From the NCBI GenBank assembly GCA_963662175.1, contig OY759215.1, positions 47,199,213-47,263,212 of the forward strand: 64,000 nucleotides of DNA, given 5' to 3'. The notes under the pieces are model-generated. The model saw only the letters and a list, made by a program, of their open reading frames with translations, was not told the origin of the DNA and searched no databases. This document shows positions 21,802 through 32,917 of this stretch, one piece after another. Within the stretch, counting starts at the first letter, position 1. Each line of letters starts with the position of its first letter. This DNA comes from Aradus depressus. Its lineage: Eukaryota; Arthropoda; Insecta; Hemiptera; Aradidae. Position numbers and translations under genes: made by a program.

Positions 21802-22686
21802 ATGGAAGGGAAAGGGAAGTCGGACTTAGAGCCGATACAGACACGGTCTAGGAAAACTATCCGTACGCCCCCGGAGTCCCCGGTAGAAAATCCTAAATTT
21901 GACCTAGAGGCGATGTTTAAGGCCATGCAGGAACAGATGGGAAACTTGGGAAAGGATTTAAAAGCGGACATGCAGGAACAGATTTCGGGACTAGGACAAC
22001 AGGGAAAGGCCATGCAGGAACAGATAGGACAGCAGACTTCGGAGATAAAGGAACAAATTTCGGCAATGACAAATAATATCGAATCCATTAAACGTAATAT
22101 GGGTACCGTACAATCTGAATCTAGGCAGGACAATTCAGAAGAGAGATATGATAAGCCTACTTCTAAAGTCAGGGACATGGTAGGTGTCAGTTATCATGAA
22201 GTTACAGGTGGGATCGTGTCAGAAACACAGCATCTAGATAAGGAGGTCGAAGAAATAAATTCGAACCAAAATATTATTAGTACCGATTGTGAGAAGAGAT
22301 TCGCCGATATCTCGAAGAGAATAGATACTGTTTCGGGTCAAACTCAGATCTCAACCCCAAAACAAGATGACCGAATGACATTTACCGTACCCGAAGGACA
22401 TAGGAATTGGCCTACGAACCAGACTTTTGCTCGCGAACAGCCTAGCAATGTCACCTTCCAAGATGTCTACGTGAAAAATTACGAACGTGGTGAGGTGGCG
22501 TTACGTAATAGCGTTTTGGATTTGCCCAACCATTTTGTATTTAAATTCTTACTATTCTGGGAAGGACCTTACCAGATTTTAGACAAGGAAAGTCCTCAAA
22601 TTTTTATTTTAGGACACCTCGGCAGCGACGTAGCGGAAGGAGGAATCTTTTATATGACATCACAGAAGCCGTATATTAGCGGATAA
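21802..22686 (+). CDS. Gag-like / integrase C-terminus fusion ORF (294 aa)
   Basis: ATG at 21802, preceded by 'tatcaga'. Residues about 1-120 are charged and coiled-coil-like, with repeated MQEQ motifs (MQEQMGNLGKDLK, MQEQISGLGQQ, MQEQIGQQ), as in Gag of many insect gypsy elements. No CCHC knuckle is present. From about residue 225 the sequence changes to RGEVALRNS and KFLLFWEGPYQI, the GPY/F module at the C-terminus of Ty3/gypsy integrases. The fusion is in frame, so a large internal deletion removed the end of gag and almost all of pol. The open frame may simply be young, or a Gag-like product may still be made. The reverse ORF at 21771-22178 is a shadow. Confidence 0.8.
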   Translation: MEGKGKSDLEPIQTRSRKTIRTPPESPVENPKFDLEAMFKAMQEQMGNLGKDLKADMQEQISGLGQQGKAMQEQIGQQTSEIKEQISAMTNNIESIKRNMGTVQSESRQDNSEERYDKPTSKVRDMVGVSYHEVTGGIVSETQHLDKEVEEINSNQNIISTDCEKRFADISKRIDTVSGQTQISTPKQDDRMTFTVPEGHRNWPTNQTFAREQPSNVTFQDVYVKNYERGEVALRNSVLDLPNHFVFKFLLFWEGPYQILDKESPQIFILGHLGSDVAEGGIFYMTSQKPYISG

Positions 22687-24440
22687 ATTTACAAGCAGGC
22701 TAGAGAAGCGCTAGGGCTCTCTTTGAGATTAACGATCTTACTTCAGCCGAGTTAGGGGGGCGATTATTGCAGACGAGATCGCGGCCCTAGAGTCAGGGAA
22801 GAGATTTGTGACGTCTCTATGGGTGTCCATCCCCAGCTATCCCAGGAACAGTTAGACAAAGTCACACACACATAAAACAGACACTATTTTTTTATTATTT
22901 GGGAATTATTTATTATTTTACACTAACGGCCAACACCTCATTATACAACAACACACAAAGTATCACACATACACATTTATTGGGGACACGGGATTTTTTT
23001 TATTTAGTTATTTTTTTTGTAAATAGGATAAGGCAGACGGGGACATTCTGGCATTCCCCTGGGGCTTAACATCGAGCATACCCCCCTTAGTCGAGCTCAA
23101 AGATTCCAAAGTGAATCGCCAGGTTGTAGATATAATTTTAGTATAATAAGTTAGGGTTAGTTTTTTTTTTTAAATTCTAGATATTAAGTTAGGATAATTT
23201 TTTGTTTATATTTAGCATAGGATATTTTTTTATTAGTATTACGTTTTTTTTTTATGATGGGATAATTTAATTTAGGTAATGGTGTCATTTTTAATTTAAC
23301 GTAATTGTAGGACGGGGCAGACGGCATATGGACTGGCCATCCATGGGAATTTACATACGTATTTGAATTTGATTAGTAAAGCAGATATGACTAGGCTGAC
23401 AGCGAGACGATGGCACACACATTTGTAGGTAGTCACGTATGGTAAATGTACTTCCAATTGTGTTTGTCTGTTTTGTTTTGTATTTTTAAATAATATTTGT
23501 ATTAGTATCCGACCGTGTGTATCTATTGAAAATGTCACATTGACCCATATTTTATCTAGTGACCATGATGGGCTATGTTAACCCAATGAGAGCCTTGTAA
23601 ATATATTTGTCACATATATCCAGGTATGGACCTTACTTATTATGATAGAGTGTCGACCACGGTAGGTCAAAATGTCAATTTTTTTATTTTAGTTAAGAAA
23701 TCCTAAGGCAAGGAGCCGAAGCATACATGACTGGAGGGGGAGATATATTATAAACTGGAGGGGATACCCAGAATTGAATATTTAATTATCGTACACACGG
23801 AGAAGGGGCCACTCCATTGATGCTTGTAGAATCCATTTAAAGGGGCGGGATTTTGTTTAATTATTTTTTTATGCCATGAACTGACTGTTGAACTGAAGAA
23901 AGGGTTTCGCTACTTGATTAATGCGGATGCCGGAATTTACATATATTTATGAAACTGAGATGGGATTTGAGTGGGCTTATTTTTCTATTTTATATTTCGT
24001 CGTCGTTCCGGCAGAAGGTAAATACCTGTCGAAGGCCTAAGGAGGCATATGGTTAGGGTTTGGTCAACCCAAATTTTTGTTGAAGCGGATTAGGTATATG
24101 GGAATTCAGTTGAAACATTGTCGAGGCGTGGGGCCTTTTTGGATGTTTTAACTAGTCAGTGAATGTATGCTAGAAATAGAATCATCGTTATTTGCCAATG
24201 GAGAGGGTTAACTCCAAGAAGTACAGCGTAAAGTAAAATCATGCTTTGGTCACGCATGCATAGGCAAGCCATGCCGATTCGAAAGGAAATTTAAAATCAT
24301 GTTTTGGTCACGCATGATAATGAGGTCGATACCTGAGTATTTGGTTAAGTGTATACGCTCAGTGAACGAGCAAGTGTTAAGTGAAACTAATAAAATATGT
24401 GACTTCCAATGGTCATTTAGCCGACATATTTTATTTTAAC
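22687..24440. other. Noncoding 3' interior of the LTR element
   Basis: No env-like or other long ORF. T-rich tracts are common, and 'aaatcatgytttggtcacgcatg' occurs twice (about 24237 and 24294). Confidence 0.6.
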
Positions 24441-24453
24441 GGGAACGGGGGAT
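24441..24453 (+). promoter_or_regulatory. Polypurine tract
   Basis: GGGAACGGGGGAT immediately before the 3' LTR is the expected plus-strand primer, with one pyrimidine inside. Confidence 0.65.
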
Positions 24454-24455
24454 AT

Positions 24456-26005
24456 TGTAGCATGTCTACCCTATAGATAATGCTCAGAACTGGCGATGTC
24501 TATGAGAGGATCGCGATCGCTAGGAGCAAAGTATGGGTTGTGTGGTGTTGAATAAACGAGAATTGCATTTGGAAGAGAATGCTTGGAACCAATGATGCCT
24601 GCGAGAGAATCGCGATCGCTGGGAGCGAAAATAAAGAATAATAGAGACACAATGGAAAGGAAGCCAAGATAATTGTCTACATCCGGTGTATAAGGAATAA
24701 GCAGTAAAGGTTTTTTTTCTTACTCCAGGTTTTCACACAACTAGAGGCAGATGTTAATTGGTAATATGCGATTGGCTGGAAATAAAATGGGCGGAGTCCG
24801 ACGACCAATCAAGCCTGGAGAACTGTCCCCTACCACGGTCAGATATCGGAAGCCACTCCCCGTTTTACTCATTCTTCGCTCATGTCTTGGCTGGTCACCA
24901 CGTTCTTTTTATATTGTACAGTTGAGTTTAAATATGTGAATTGAGTTTTCTTCTTCGCTCATATCTTGGTGGATCACCACGTTCCTCTCTTTGTAAAGCC
25001 TAGTTTCAGTATGTGAAAGTACTTTCTTCGCTCATGTCTTGGCTGGTCACCACGTTCTTTTTATATTGTACAGTTGAGTTTAAATATGTGAATTGAGTTT
25101 TCTTCTTCGCTCATATCTTGGTGGATCACCACGTTCCTCTCTTTGTAAAGCCTAGTTTCAGTATGTGAAAGTACTTTCTTCGCTCATGTCTTGGCTGGTC
25201 ACCACGTTCTTTTTATATTGTACAGTTGAGTTTAAATATGTGAATTGAGTTTTCTTCTTCGTTCATATCTTGGTGGATCACCACGTTCCTCTCTTTGTAA
25301 AGCCTAGTTTCAGTATGTGAAAGTACTTTCTTCGCTCATGTCTTGGCTGGTCACCACGTTCTTTTTATATTGTACAGTTGAGTTTAAATATGTGAATTGA
25401 GTTTTCTTCGTTCATGTCTTGGGTGATCACCACGTATCTTTTCTATAAGTAAAGTTTAGTTTGAATATGTGAATTAGTCGTAGAGACACACTTTGATTTT
25501 GGACGGTGCAAAGTCAGTGGGGGTGTAACTTCTGGTGTGCCCTCGAAACTACGCAGATCTTCAGGGACTATGTGAATAGACGATTTCTACGGGAAGTCCA
25601 GAAAGGGTGATCACGCCGTCATTCGCCATGGATATCGTATCGAGGTACCTCGTAATTAAGTTATAATTCAGTCCTTCAGACACACGGCCAAATTATATAT
25701 ATATTCAATTGTTGTTTTGTAAATATGTTCTCATTAAAATAAATATGTTAAAGTTATAGGTTTGATTCATTTCATTTCCCCCCCACTCATGCTTCTTCTG
25801 GTTGACAACAGTAATTAATTATTGTTAATTACTGATGTCAACTAACCGTTAGGATCTTGTAACCGTTCTTCCCGTGGGAGTGCTTTCAGCTATTCAGGCA
25901 TTGTTTAATTAAAGTCGCGATTTAAATAATTTTCAATTTTAATAATTTTTCGATCTCAATTTTATTTATTTTATTAATTACGTGTTTTGCACTCACACAG
26001 GGAGG
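24456..26005 (+). repeat. 3' LTR
   Basis: Nearly identical to 19802-21351; one difference noticed (gaatgctcgg versus gaatgcttgg). It carries the same 152-bp array at 24875-25474. Confidence 0.92.
24875..25474 (+). repeat. 152-bp tandem repeats inside the 3' LTR
   Basis: Same array, copy number and unit variants as 20221-20820, including the shared 'ttcgttcatatc' variant of the third unit. Confidence 0.92.
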
Positions 26006-26224
26006 GAAATGGTTATAATATATATGGTGGGCCGGTGTTTTACACCTAAGGACCTAAGCATCCAGTGCTCTTATCCCTTCCCTGGAAGCGCTGGGCTTCC
26101 CCCTTATTATATTACCTGTATGTTTATACTACCTGAACCAAGCCCTTCATGAAGTGCTCAGTCTCCCAGTTTCCTTAATGAACCTGAGAATACTCTCATA
26201 GTCCAATCTTCTTTTGAAGACTTT

Positions 26225-26515
26225 TAGCTCCAATTTATTTTATTCTCTGCATCCCATCATCAGTAAATAGTGATGCTCTGCTTTCCAAGTTCCTGAGAGA
26301 GTAGTTAGCCTCCCACAAATTTTGCAATTTAAACATTCTTTTCCTTGCTGATGAAATTTCTATCGCCCCTTAACCATTCCAGGAGGACCTTCTCCTATAG
26401 TCCAGCAACAGAGCCACTCTTTCTCCCACAGTCCACCATCGGGGGCTAGCTGCTCATTGTCAAGTTCTCTGACCTCGTTGCTAATTATGCCGGTGTGGCC
26501 AGCGTCGGATCACAA
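26225..26515 (-). pseudogene. LINE C-terminal relic: RNase H end and CCHC knuckle
   Basis: Minus strand 26515-26480 reads SDAGHTGI then SNE, like the RNase H end (GHxGIxGNE) of I/R1-type LINEs. Further on, CLNCKICGR (26326 region) and AEHHYLLMMGC (to about 26245) lie in one frame and give a CX2C...HX4-5C knuckle typical of these proteins. Stops separate the two parts. Downstream, decayed LELKVFKRRLDYES continues in another frame. Clade assignment is inference. Confidence 0.5.
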
Positions 26516-26529
26516 TGGATTGGTTTGGA

Positions 26530-27110
26530 ACTTCATTCCAGACTATCTCCCCACCTCATTGTCTTACATTCAACTCCGAATCCAATCCTTCTATATCCAT
26601 CCCTTCCCTCCCATCGATAGGATTTTGACTTTTTTAATTAACACCTTCTGTCCGATTAGATTCATTCACCAGACGATTCTTCAGATGACTCCCATCATTG
26701 GCGTAGCCAGTCATTCGCGAATTAAAGGGGGAAGAGGGATAGAGTGGGGGTAAGAGGGAATGAACTAGTTTCTAGGTAAGATTAGAATGGGACTATTCGT
26801 CTTATGAAGAACATTGAATGAAGGCCACTTTATTAATAAAATCTGAATTAAATGTTATTTTCAAATTTTAAATATGGGGATGGTAGGGAAAATGGCACCT
26901 CTTCCTACCATCTGGGAATTATTTGTAGTGTTAAATAAGGCCTATCACGCAACAGGAGAAAATTCATTAGTTGGTTATACATAAATTTTGCAAAAAGGGA
27001 ATAAGTAATTAACATGAAAGCTCTCTTGCCTTTTAAAACTTGCTTCAAAACGAGAAATTATATAATAAATGTATATATAATAATAAATGGAACTAAGGGT
27101 AAAATAAAAA
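26530..27110. other. No gene recognised
   Basis: Includes a 98-codon ORF at 26457-26753 with no recognisable features that partly overlaps the LINE relic; not supported as a gene. Confidence 0.5.
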
Positions 27111-27123
27111 TATAAAATTGCAT

Positions 27124-27345
27124 TGGGTTTATATGGGACAATCGGGACGAAAATTTAGGGAACGAATCAAAGACCATCCGAAATATGAATATCAATCTTC
27201 ATTCACTAAGCATATCAATGATATGAGTCACATGTTCAACGAAGCAACGAAAATAACATGTCTGAATTTTTGTGTATAATTTTATATTGAGACTCTCTTC
27301 TAGAACAGCTAGAAATTGACAGAGTCAAGAAAAATGGGAATTGTT
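27124..27345 (+). pseudogene. Penelope-like element GIY-YIG endonuclease relic
   Basis: Reads WVYMGQSGRKFRERIKDHP, the YIG-side motif (consensus YIGQTGRxFxxRxKEH), then SSFTKHINDMSHMFNEATK before a stop at about 27281. It aligns with 14546-14700 in the C-terminal half. The GIY strand and all RT sequence are absent. Confidence 0.75.
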
Positions 27346-27478
27346 TACATTAATATAATACATTGTGTATTTATTTATTGTACATATTGTGTACACATTT
27401 ATTTTATTATTCCATATGGCCAATATTTATTTTATATACTGTTTGCTCTATTATGAATACAAATTCTTTAGTTAATTT

Positions 27479-28488
27479 GCCGCCATCTTAGCTGCTGCTG
27501 ACCTTCACATACACGCCTCATTTACACTACAACACCATCTCACACAAATTGAAAACTGGTGCAACACATGGAAAATCAAACTAAATACAGAAAAATCACA
27601 GCACATCACATTTACACTTCGACGAGAAACATGCCCCCCCGTTTTCATCTACGACAAGCCCCTCCCTCAAACTAATACTGTACGATACCTAGGACTGACA
27701 TTGAATCGAAGACTGACATGGAATCCTCACACACGTCTCACACGAAACACGCTGAACCGTCGACTCAAAATACTCTACGGACTTCTAAATAGACGATCAA
27801 AATTAGACATGACACAAAAACGGAACTGTTATACTTACTTACTCAGACCATTATGGACATACGGATCACAGATATACGGTTCAGCAAAAACATCCAACAT
27901 CAAACGAATTCAGGCATTTCAGTCAAAAACCCTCAGACTGATAACACAATGCCCCCCATACATAAACAACAGAACACTTCATAACGATCTTATGATACAC
28001 ACAGTATCCGACACAATACAAACTATTTACATACGTTTTTTTAGAAAACTTTACACACATACAAATCCAGAAATACATACTTTATCTTCACAACACTTAC
28101 CACAAAACCCCCCACGAAGGTTGAAGAGGAGGTGGAACCGCGACTTACTGCCACCTTAATTCCTATTCGTTCTTAATATTTTTATTTTTTTTTATTCTTT
28201 TACATTATTTTCCTTCACTTTTATCATCTCTCTTACCCATTCCATCAAAGTTGTCTTTCAATTCCTTTTTATTATTTTTTTTTTTAAAATTATTATTATT
28301 ATTATTTATTTATTATTATTTTTTTTTTTTTCCCTTGTCCTTATAATTAATAAAAAATTTTCGTCCCGAGGACCTACCACTGGGTGGCCTTCCTCTCACA
28401 TGCCATTCTCGCCAACGTCTCCATACCTACCAACATAGATGCTGGTTGTTGCCCCCTAGCAACAGTTGCATCTTTATGAATAAAAGCC

Positions 28489-28515
<27 letters not shown>
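27479..28515 (+). mobile_element. 5'-truncated Jockey-type LINE with poly-A and TSD
   Basis: Perfect 9-bp TSD agttaattt at 27470-27478 and 28516-28524, with a poly-A run of about 25 ending the element. It starts just after the YADD motif, typical of incomplete reverse transcription. The 3' UTR (28160-28490) includes 'gaggacctaccactgggtgg', also found at 41645-41665. Confidence 0.92.
27482..28159 (+). CDS. Jockey-type reverse transcriptase, C-terminal fragment (open frame)
   Basis: One frame of 225 codons begins AILAAADLHIHAS, the residues right after YADD in Jockey RTs, and continues LTLQQHL, WKIKLNTEKSQHITF, RYLGLTLNRRLTWNPH, YLLRPLWTYGSQIYGSA and HNDLM to RRWNRDLLPP and a stop. It has no frameshift or internal stop, in contrast with the relics at 7131, 16665, 31715 and 34213. 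The catalytic core is missing, so it is inactive. It lacks its own start; the first ATG is at 27701. Confidence 0.88.
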   Translation, partial: AILAAADLHIHASFTLQHHLTQIENWCNTWKIKLNTEKSQHITFTLRRETCPPVFIYDKPLPQTNTVRYLGLTLNRRLTWNPHTRLTRNTLNRRLKILYGLLNRRSKLDMTQKRNCYTYLLRPLWTYGSQIYGSAKTSNIKRIQAFQSKTLRLITQCPPYINNRTLHNDLMIHTVSDTIQTIYIRFFRKLYTHTNPEIHTLSSQHLPQNPPRRLKRRWNRDLLPP

Positions 28516-28519
<4 letters not shown>

Positions 28520-28718
28520 AATTTAAATTTCTTAATAATATAATTTTTTTTTTTAGAGTTTGTTTTCAAGTCAAATATTTTAGTTATTATTTTCCGTTAT
28601 GTCAGGATTTCCTCCTTCCATGGGGCATACCTGGTGGGTGGGGAGTTGCAACCTCAGATAGCCTCAGAATTGTATAAATCAGCCAACGTAACAAACTGAA
28701 ATGTTACTTTTCATCTTT

Positions 28719-28752
28719 GTACTGAAGACGACAAAAGCCGAAACCGGTACAT
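28719..28752 (+). ncRNA. Hammerhead-like module, decayed
   Basis: CTGAAGA 28722-28728, extra C, weak GAC/GCC hairpin, GAAA 28740-28743, palindrome CCGG, TA. Stem I is mismatched at its first pair. Confidence 0.35.
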
Positions 28753-28759
28753 TTTATCG

Positions 28760-30270
28760 CCACTAACACCTTCAGTTTGAAATCCCAGTTGTATTTTTTG
28801 AAAACAAATATTTTTGTTTTTGGCCTTCCTACCTATTTAAATTGTATATATAGGTGGAAACTCTGCTGGCATTTGAGCCCTTAACGGCCGCCACTTTAAA
28901 AATTTTGGGAAACTAACTCTTGTTTCATATTGAGAGCTCATATTTTATATCTCACTGTATTTTCGAATAAAAAAAACGTATTTTTTAAATATCGGAATAT
29001 TGCACACAGGTCAGACGCGTTGAAGCCTCTACCTTAGATGGTTTTAGCTATGCAAGAGTGGACAGACCGGCAGACAGATACTCCAAAGAAAACAATAGGC
29101 TTTCTTGGTTTACCTACCAAATTATTAAAAGTGTGACTATGACGTAGTCAGCTGTACCGAATTTTTGTTGTAAATATTGTTGGTATAAAGGGGGAAAAAT
29201 ATTTATATTGATCCACTTACTTATGTTGTATGAGGGCTCGGAGTTTCTTAAGCTTTTTAAGTAAGATAGATTTTTACGTAGCAGTTAGTTATTGGTCTTC
29301 ATTAGAAATCTGCAATCAGTACCTTGGAGCCACTGCGTCTTTTTCGGGAGACAATACCGTTGCCAGCTCTCCGAATTTGACTCCTATTAAAACGTGATTA
29401 GTTTGAATGAAGGTTTTATATTTCTTTCGTTATCGTAGTGTCTGCGACCCAGTCTGATATTAATGAATTGTCTCCCATTCTCGTTCTTTTCAGTACCTTC
29501 TTGCAACCGTTCAATTCTTTTGGTTAATCGCAAGTCATCTGATGTTGGCAGTAAACAGGGGAGGGGGGTGGGTGGCTGCACTAATCCCTTCCCTATTATT
29601 ATATGGCATGATCAGATCAAATTGAAACTGGGACCGACTCACAAAAAGACAACTTCCGATAGGGTATAAAGCTAGTTAACAAAAGCAGAGAGCCAGTAGG
29701 AGAGGAGAAAGCAGAACTAATGCTCCAACAGCCCTCTTGTCCACCCACATTAAAGCGGGCATTCCTCCGATTGCCTCAGCGGGAGTCAACGAGATTCTTC
29801 CAGGAATCTGATTGTGTAATCGGCTTATCATAATATATTTTATATTTTAAACGGTCGAATATTCTCGTAATATTCTTATTTTAAACATGAAAAATAATAA
29901 ATTAATAAATAAATATCCTATTTATTTTGTTCATTCTTCCAGGTAAAAGGTTTTGGTTGTAACCTGGAAAAACAATCGTAAAATTTTGTTTCCATCTTGG
30001 ATTATCTCGAATATTTTATCTGACTTCTTCTCTAGTATAATCGAGGTTAAACTTATTCTGAAGAGTTTCAGTTGTCCAAATATACCGTATCTAGGACCGA
30101 CCCGTTTCGGATAATTGATCTCGTTGACCTAGCTACTTTCTACTGTTTCTCAAGTACATGTAAGATACCAATATCTGCATTTTTGTTTCTTCAGAGCAGA
30201 TGAAATGCTTAAAATATTTGCCGGAAGTCCAGAAATTAAAATTTTTGTTCCGTACGTTTATTGGGTTACT
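28760..30270. other. No gene recognised
   Basis: Stops in all frames, with only short unmatched ORFs (for example 29387-29581 and 29463-29669 on opposite strands). Confidence 0.5.
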
Positions 30271-30271
30271 T

Positions 30272-30308
30272 ACAGAAATAAATGACGTTGTCTTCCCACT
30301 GTTTTATT
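30272..30308 (+). repeat. Fragment of the ACCGGT-type foldback arm
   Basis: 'gacgttgtcttcccactg' then 'ttttatt' matches the left arm at 14329-14353. Confidence 0.7.
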
Positions 30309-31056
30309 GGGTTAAAAAAACGATACACTGAACGAAGAAAATTTATTATTTTGTATACATTTATTTGTTCTTTCTAAAAATAAATAATAGATAGATAATA
30401 ATATAATAATAAATAGAAAATTGACTTTTCCTTCGGATTTAGATTTTTCCGACAAATGTTATGCTCTACAATACATCAAGATCTTTGCTTAAACGCATGC
30501 AAGTCTTTCGAATTGCTGCACAAATGTTTAGATCGTTTTGACCTGAATTTTATCAAAACACTTTGCTACTGAGAGACATGTTTGGCGCACTGTTCTTTGA
30601 CTTGCCGGGGTAAGAAATAAAAATGAAAACCAAAAGAAGAAAACAAACGTATAATATTCATTAGATTCAAACCTCTAATCTTCACCTCACTACGCAGGGA
30701 CTGTACCAGTGGCATATAATAACCAATATAACAACAATATATTATATTTAATCTCACAAAAAATTGAAAATTCTGTGTACACCAATCGAGGCTAGAAAAA
30801 AGTAAAATTGTATGGTCTCTTTTTCGAGTCCTTCGTTTTTATTTATTTGTTTCCCTCATTTGACTTATGACGTTATGACGAGGTATGTCGGGCAACTTTC
30901 TAAGATGAACATATCCGAACTTTATTTATTGCCACATTGGTTTAAGGACAAATCAACTAGAGGAAACAATTGAAACTAACGATAACCAGCCGGGAAGCTT
31001 ACGTCGTAAAATTAGAAGTAAGAACTACGTTACATGCCGTAGATTGAAAATTAAAC
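30309..31056. other. No gene recognised
   Basis: Nothing supported. Confidence 0.45.
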
Positions 31057-31068
31057 TGAAATACATTA

Positions 31069-31330
31069 AATAATAGAAAAAAATGTATATTTTTATAAAT
31101 ATTCTTTGCTTCACATAATATCTCTTCCAGGAAAAACCCCGTGGGGGCTGGAAAAAGAGCAGTTTGGATTGTAAACTTCTTGAACTTCCATTTAGTATTT
31201 GTTAAGTCGTGGCTGAAGATGCAATACCGAAAATATTCCCATATTTTATTTATATCTTGTGAAATAGAAATATTTAAAAAATCAACGTTTTTATTAAGTG
31301 TTTCACAATATCTCTGCAAAAAATGTTAAG
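31069..31330 (+). mobile_element. Ribozyme-like element, GTAC type, single arm (262 bp)
   Basis: Shares 'ttagtatttgttaagtcgtgg' and the end 'cacaatatctctgcaaaaaatg' with 5989-6277. Perfect 12-bp TSD tgaaatacatta at 31057-31068 and 31331-31342. The left third has no inverted counterpart. Confidence 0.8.
31209..31242 (+). ncRNA. Hammerhead-like module with deleted stem II strand
   Basis: GTGG 31209-31212, CTGAAGA 31213-31219, then only 'tgcaatacc' before GAAA 31229-31232, ATAT, TC, CCAT. Stem I pairs but stem II cannot form. Confidence 0.45.
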
Positions 31331-31342
31331 TGAAATACATTA

Positions 31343-31714
31343 GTAACAATTTTGCAAAGAAGCAAGATTCGTAACCTCGAGATTTCAGGAAACAGTATTC
31401 CTTAGGACAGGATCTGCCGTTTCCCTTTCACCTATTCTTACAACTCGACTTGTTCTTCAGGTTCTTCTATCAATTCTGCGAAACGACCTTTTCGTATATT
31501 TTAAAAGTACTGATACGAGAGAGAATTATATTTTTTTCTAAAGTGATTGCTTCATCATTCCAATTTCTTTGATTTTGAACGTGTTTTCCAAGCCTGCTTC
31601 CCATTCACTCAATCTGAAGACATTTATATTACGAAATAGAGAATGTTACAGTTACTGACCGCTGTAATGAAGTAACGGTTTTTACTTACTGCCGTATTTG
31701 TTGAGGTCATGTGT
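31343..31714. other. No gene recognised
   Basis: Nothing supported. Confidence 0.45.
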
Positions 31715-31905
31715 ATGATCACATTACTCCTAATCAAACCACTCGGGATATACGGTTCATAAATCAATGGTTCAGCAAAAATTTCAAATCTAAAACGTAT
31801 TCAGGTTTTCCAATCAATCACTAAACTCATCACACAATGCCAACCATTGGTAAGCAACAGAACACTCCACAATGACCTTATGATAAACACAGCACACGAT
31901 AAAAG
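31715..31905 (+). pseudogene. Jockey-type RT C-terminal relic
   Basis: LLLIKPLGIYGS, INGSAKISNLKRIQVFQS, ITQCQPLVSNRTLHNDLMINT match 27842-28010. A stop falls between the first two blocks. Confidence 0.75.
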
Positions 31906-32611
31906 TCTGCCACTCGAGACATCTATCCATCACGTCCTCTTGGTAGCTGGTTGTTGTGTGAAAGAAACAGTTGCGACCAAATTTCACAACACGAAAAAAA
32001 TGTCACTAGTATCTAATATTATTATTTGCGAATGTACTAAACAGTAGTGTTTTATGCGCCCAGTCAGGTTTTTGTACAACTACAAGCATATAAAAACATT
32101 GGGGCTAGTTGTTACCTAACCTGTTTTCGTAAAGAATTTATGGCGTCCTTTTTCAACACTAAAATTAACGATCTGTAAGTAGTAAATAGGCCAAGTTTTA
32201 GACTAGTTCTGTTATACTTAAGTATGACTGTCACTTATGTTATGCAACTGTCTATTGAAGTTGTTAAATAGAAACATAGTGCTGCTATGTAACAGGTTCA
32301 TACACGCACAATCTAGTGCAGTTCATTGTTACCCACATTTCACCAGTGACGTAACTCTGGGGTGGCTTAGGTGGAAAAATGCTTAAAAGATGTGCAACCA
32401 AAAGAAATTTTCTGTTGGCTCACTTCTTGAAAATTAATGTTTTCCATTATTTTAATCGATTCAGCTAACATAGCTTGGCTTCGTTGTAACTTAATCGTTG
32501 AAGGACGCACGAGAAATATAAAACTAAGGTGTCTACTGAACACAAAACTCAGTGCAAAACTCGGACAAGACCCTTAAGTTTTTTTATCAGAAAGGTGAAG
32601 AGCAAGCCTCC
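31906..32611. other. No gene recognised
   Basis: Nothing supported. Confidence 0.45.
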
Positions 32612-32733
32612 TCCTACAGATGGGACGTTAAGCGATGACCCCGGGCCTGTATCTCACTGTAGAGTCGGGCTCACAGAACGACGGAAGACCTCTCTGATAG
32701 TAGGCGATATGACTAAGTTGTTAGAGTCCGGGT
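32612..32733 (+). repeat. SINE fragment, copy F (diverged, internal deletion)
   Basis: 'gatgggacgttaagcgatg' joins directly to 'gtagagtcgggctcac', so the middle of the SINE body is missing. Confidence 0.65.
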
Positions 32734-32917
32734 ATTTGTGCAAGGTTGCCTCTTACGTAAAGTAAGTACAATACAATAATAATAATAATAACAAAATAAA
32801 TAATAATAATAATGTTAGAATATGAAAAAACAATAAAAGAAAGAAAATAATTTGGTCAGGATCAACCCTTGGTAGAATATTTAAATAAATAATTAATAGA
32901 AAAATATATAAAATAAT

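Larger units (their letters stand above)
19802..26005 (+). mobile_element. Ty3/gypsy-type LTR retrotransposon, internally deleted
   Basis: Two direct LTRs of 1550 bp (19802-21351, 24456-26005) start TGTAGCATG at a constant offset of 4654 with almost no differences, so insertion was recent. A lysine-tRNA primer site follows the 5' LTR and a purine tract precedes the 3' LTR. The 3.1-kb interior holds one 294-codon ORF combining a Gag-like start and an integrase-like end; protease, RT, RNase H and the integrase core are missing. It must have been copied by enzymes from a relative. No clear TSD is visible; the 5' flank is a TA repeat. Confidence 0.9.

Noticed and set aside
22687..24440. An env or other gene in the LTR-element interior
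   Set aside because: No ORF of meaningful length and no recognisable motif.
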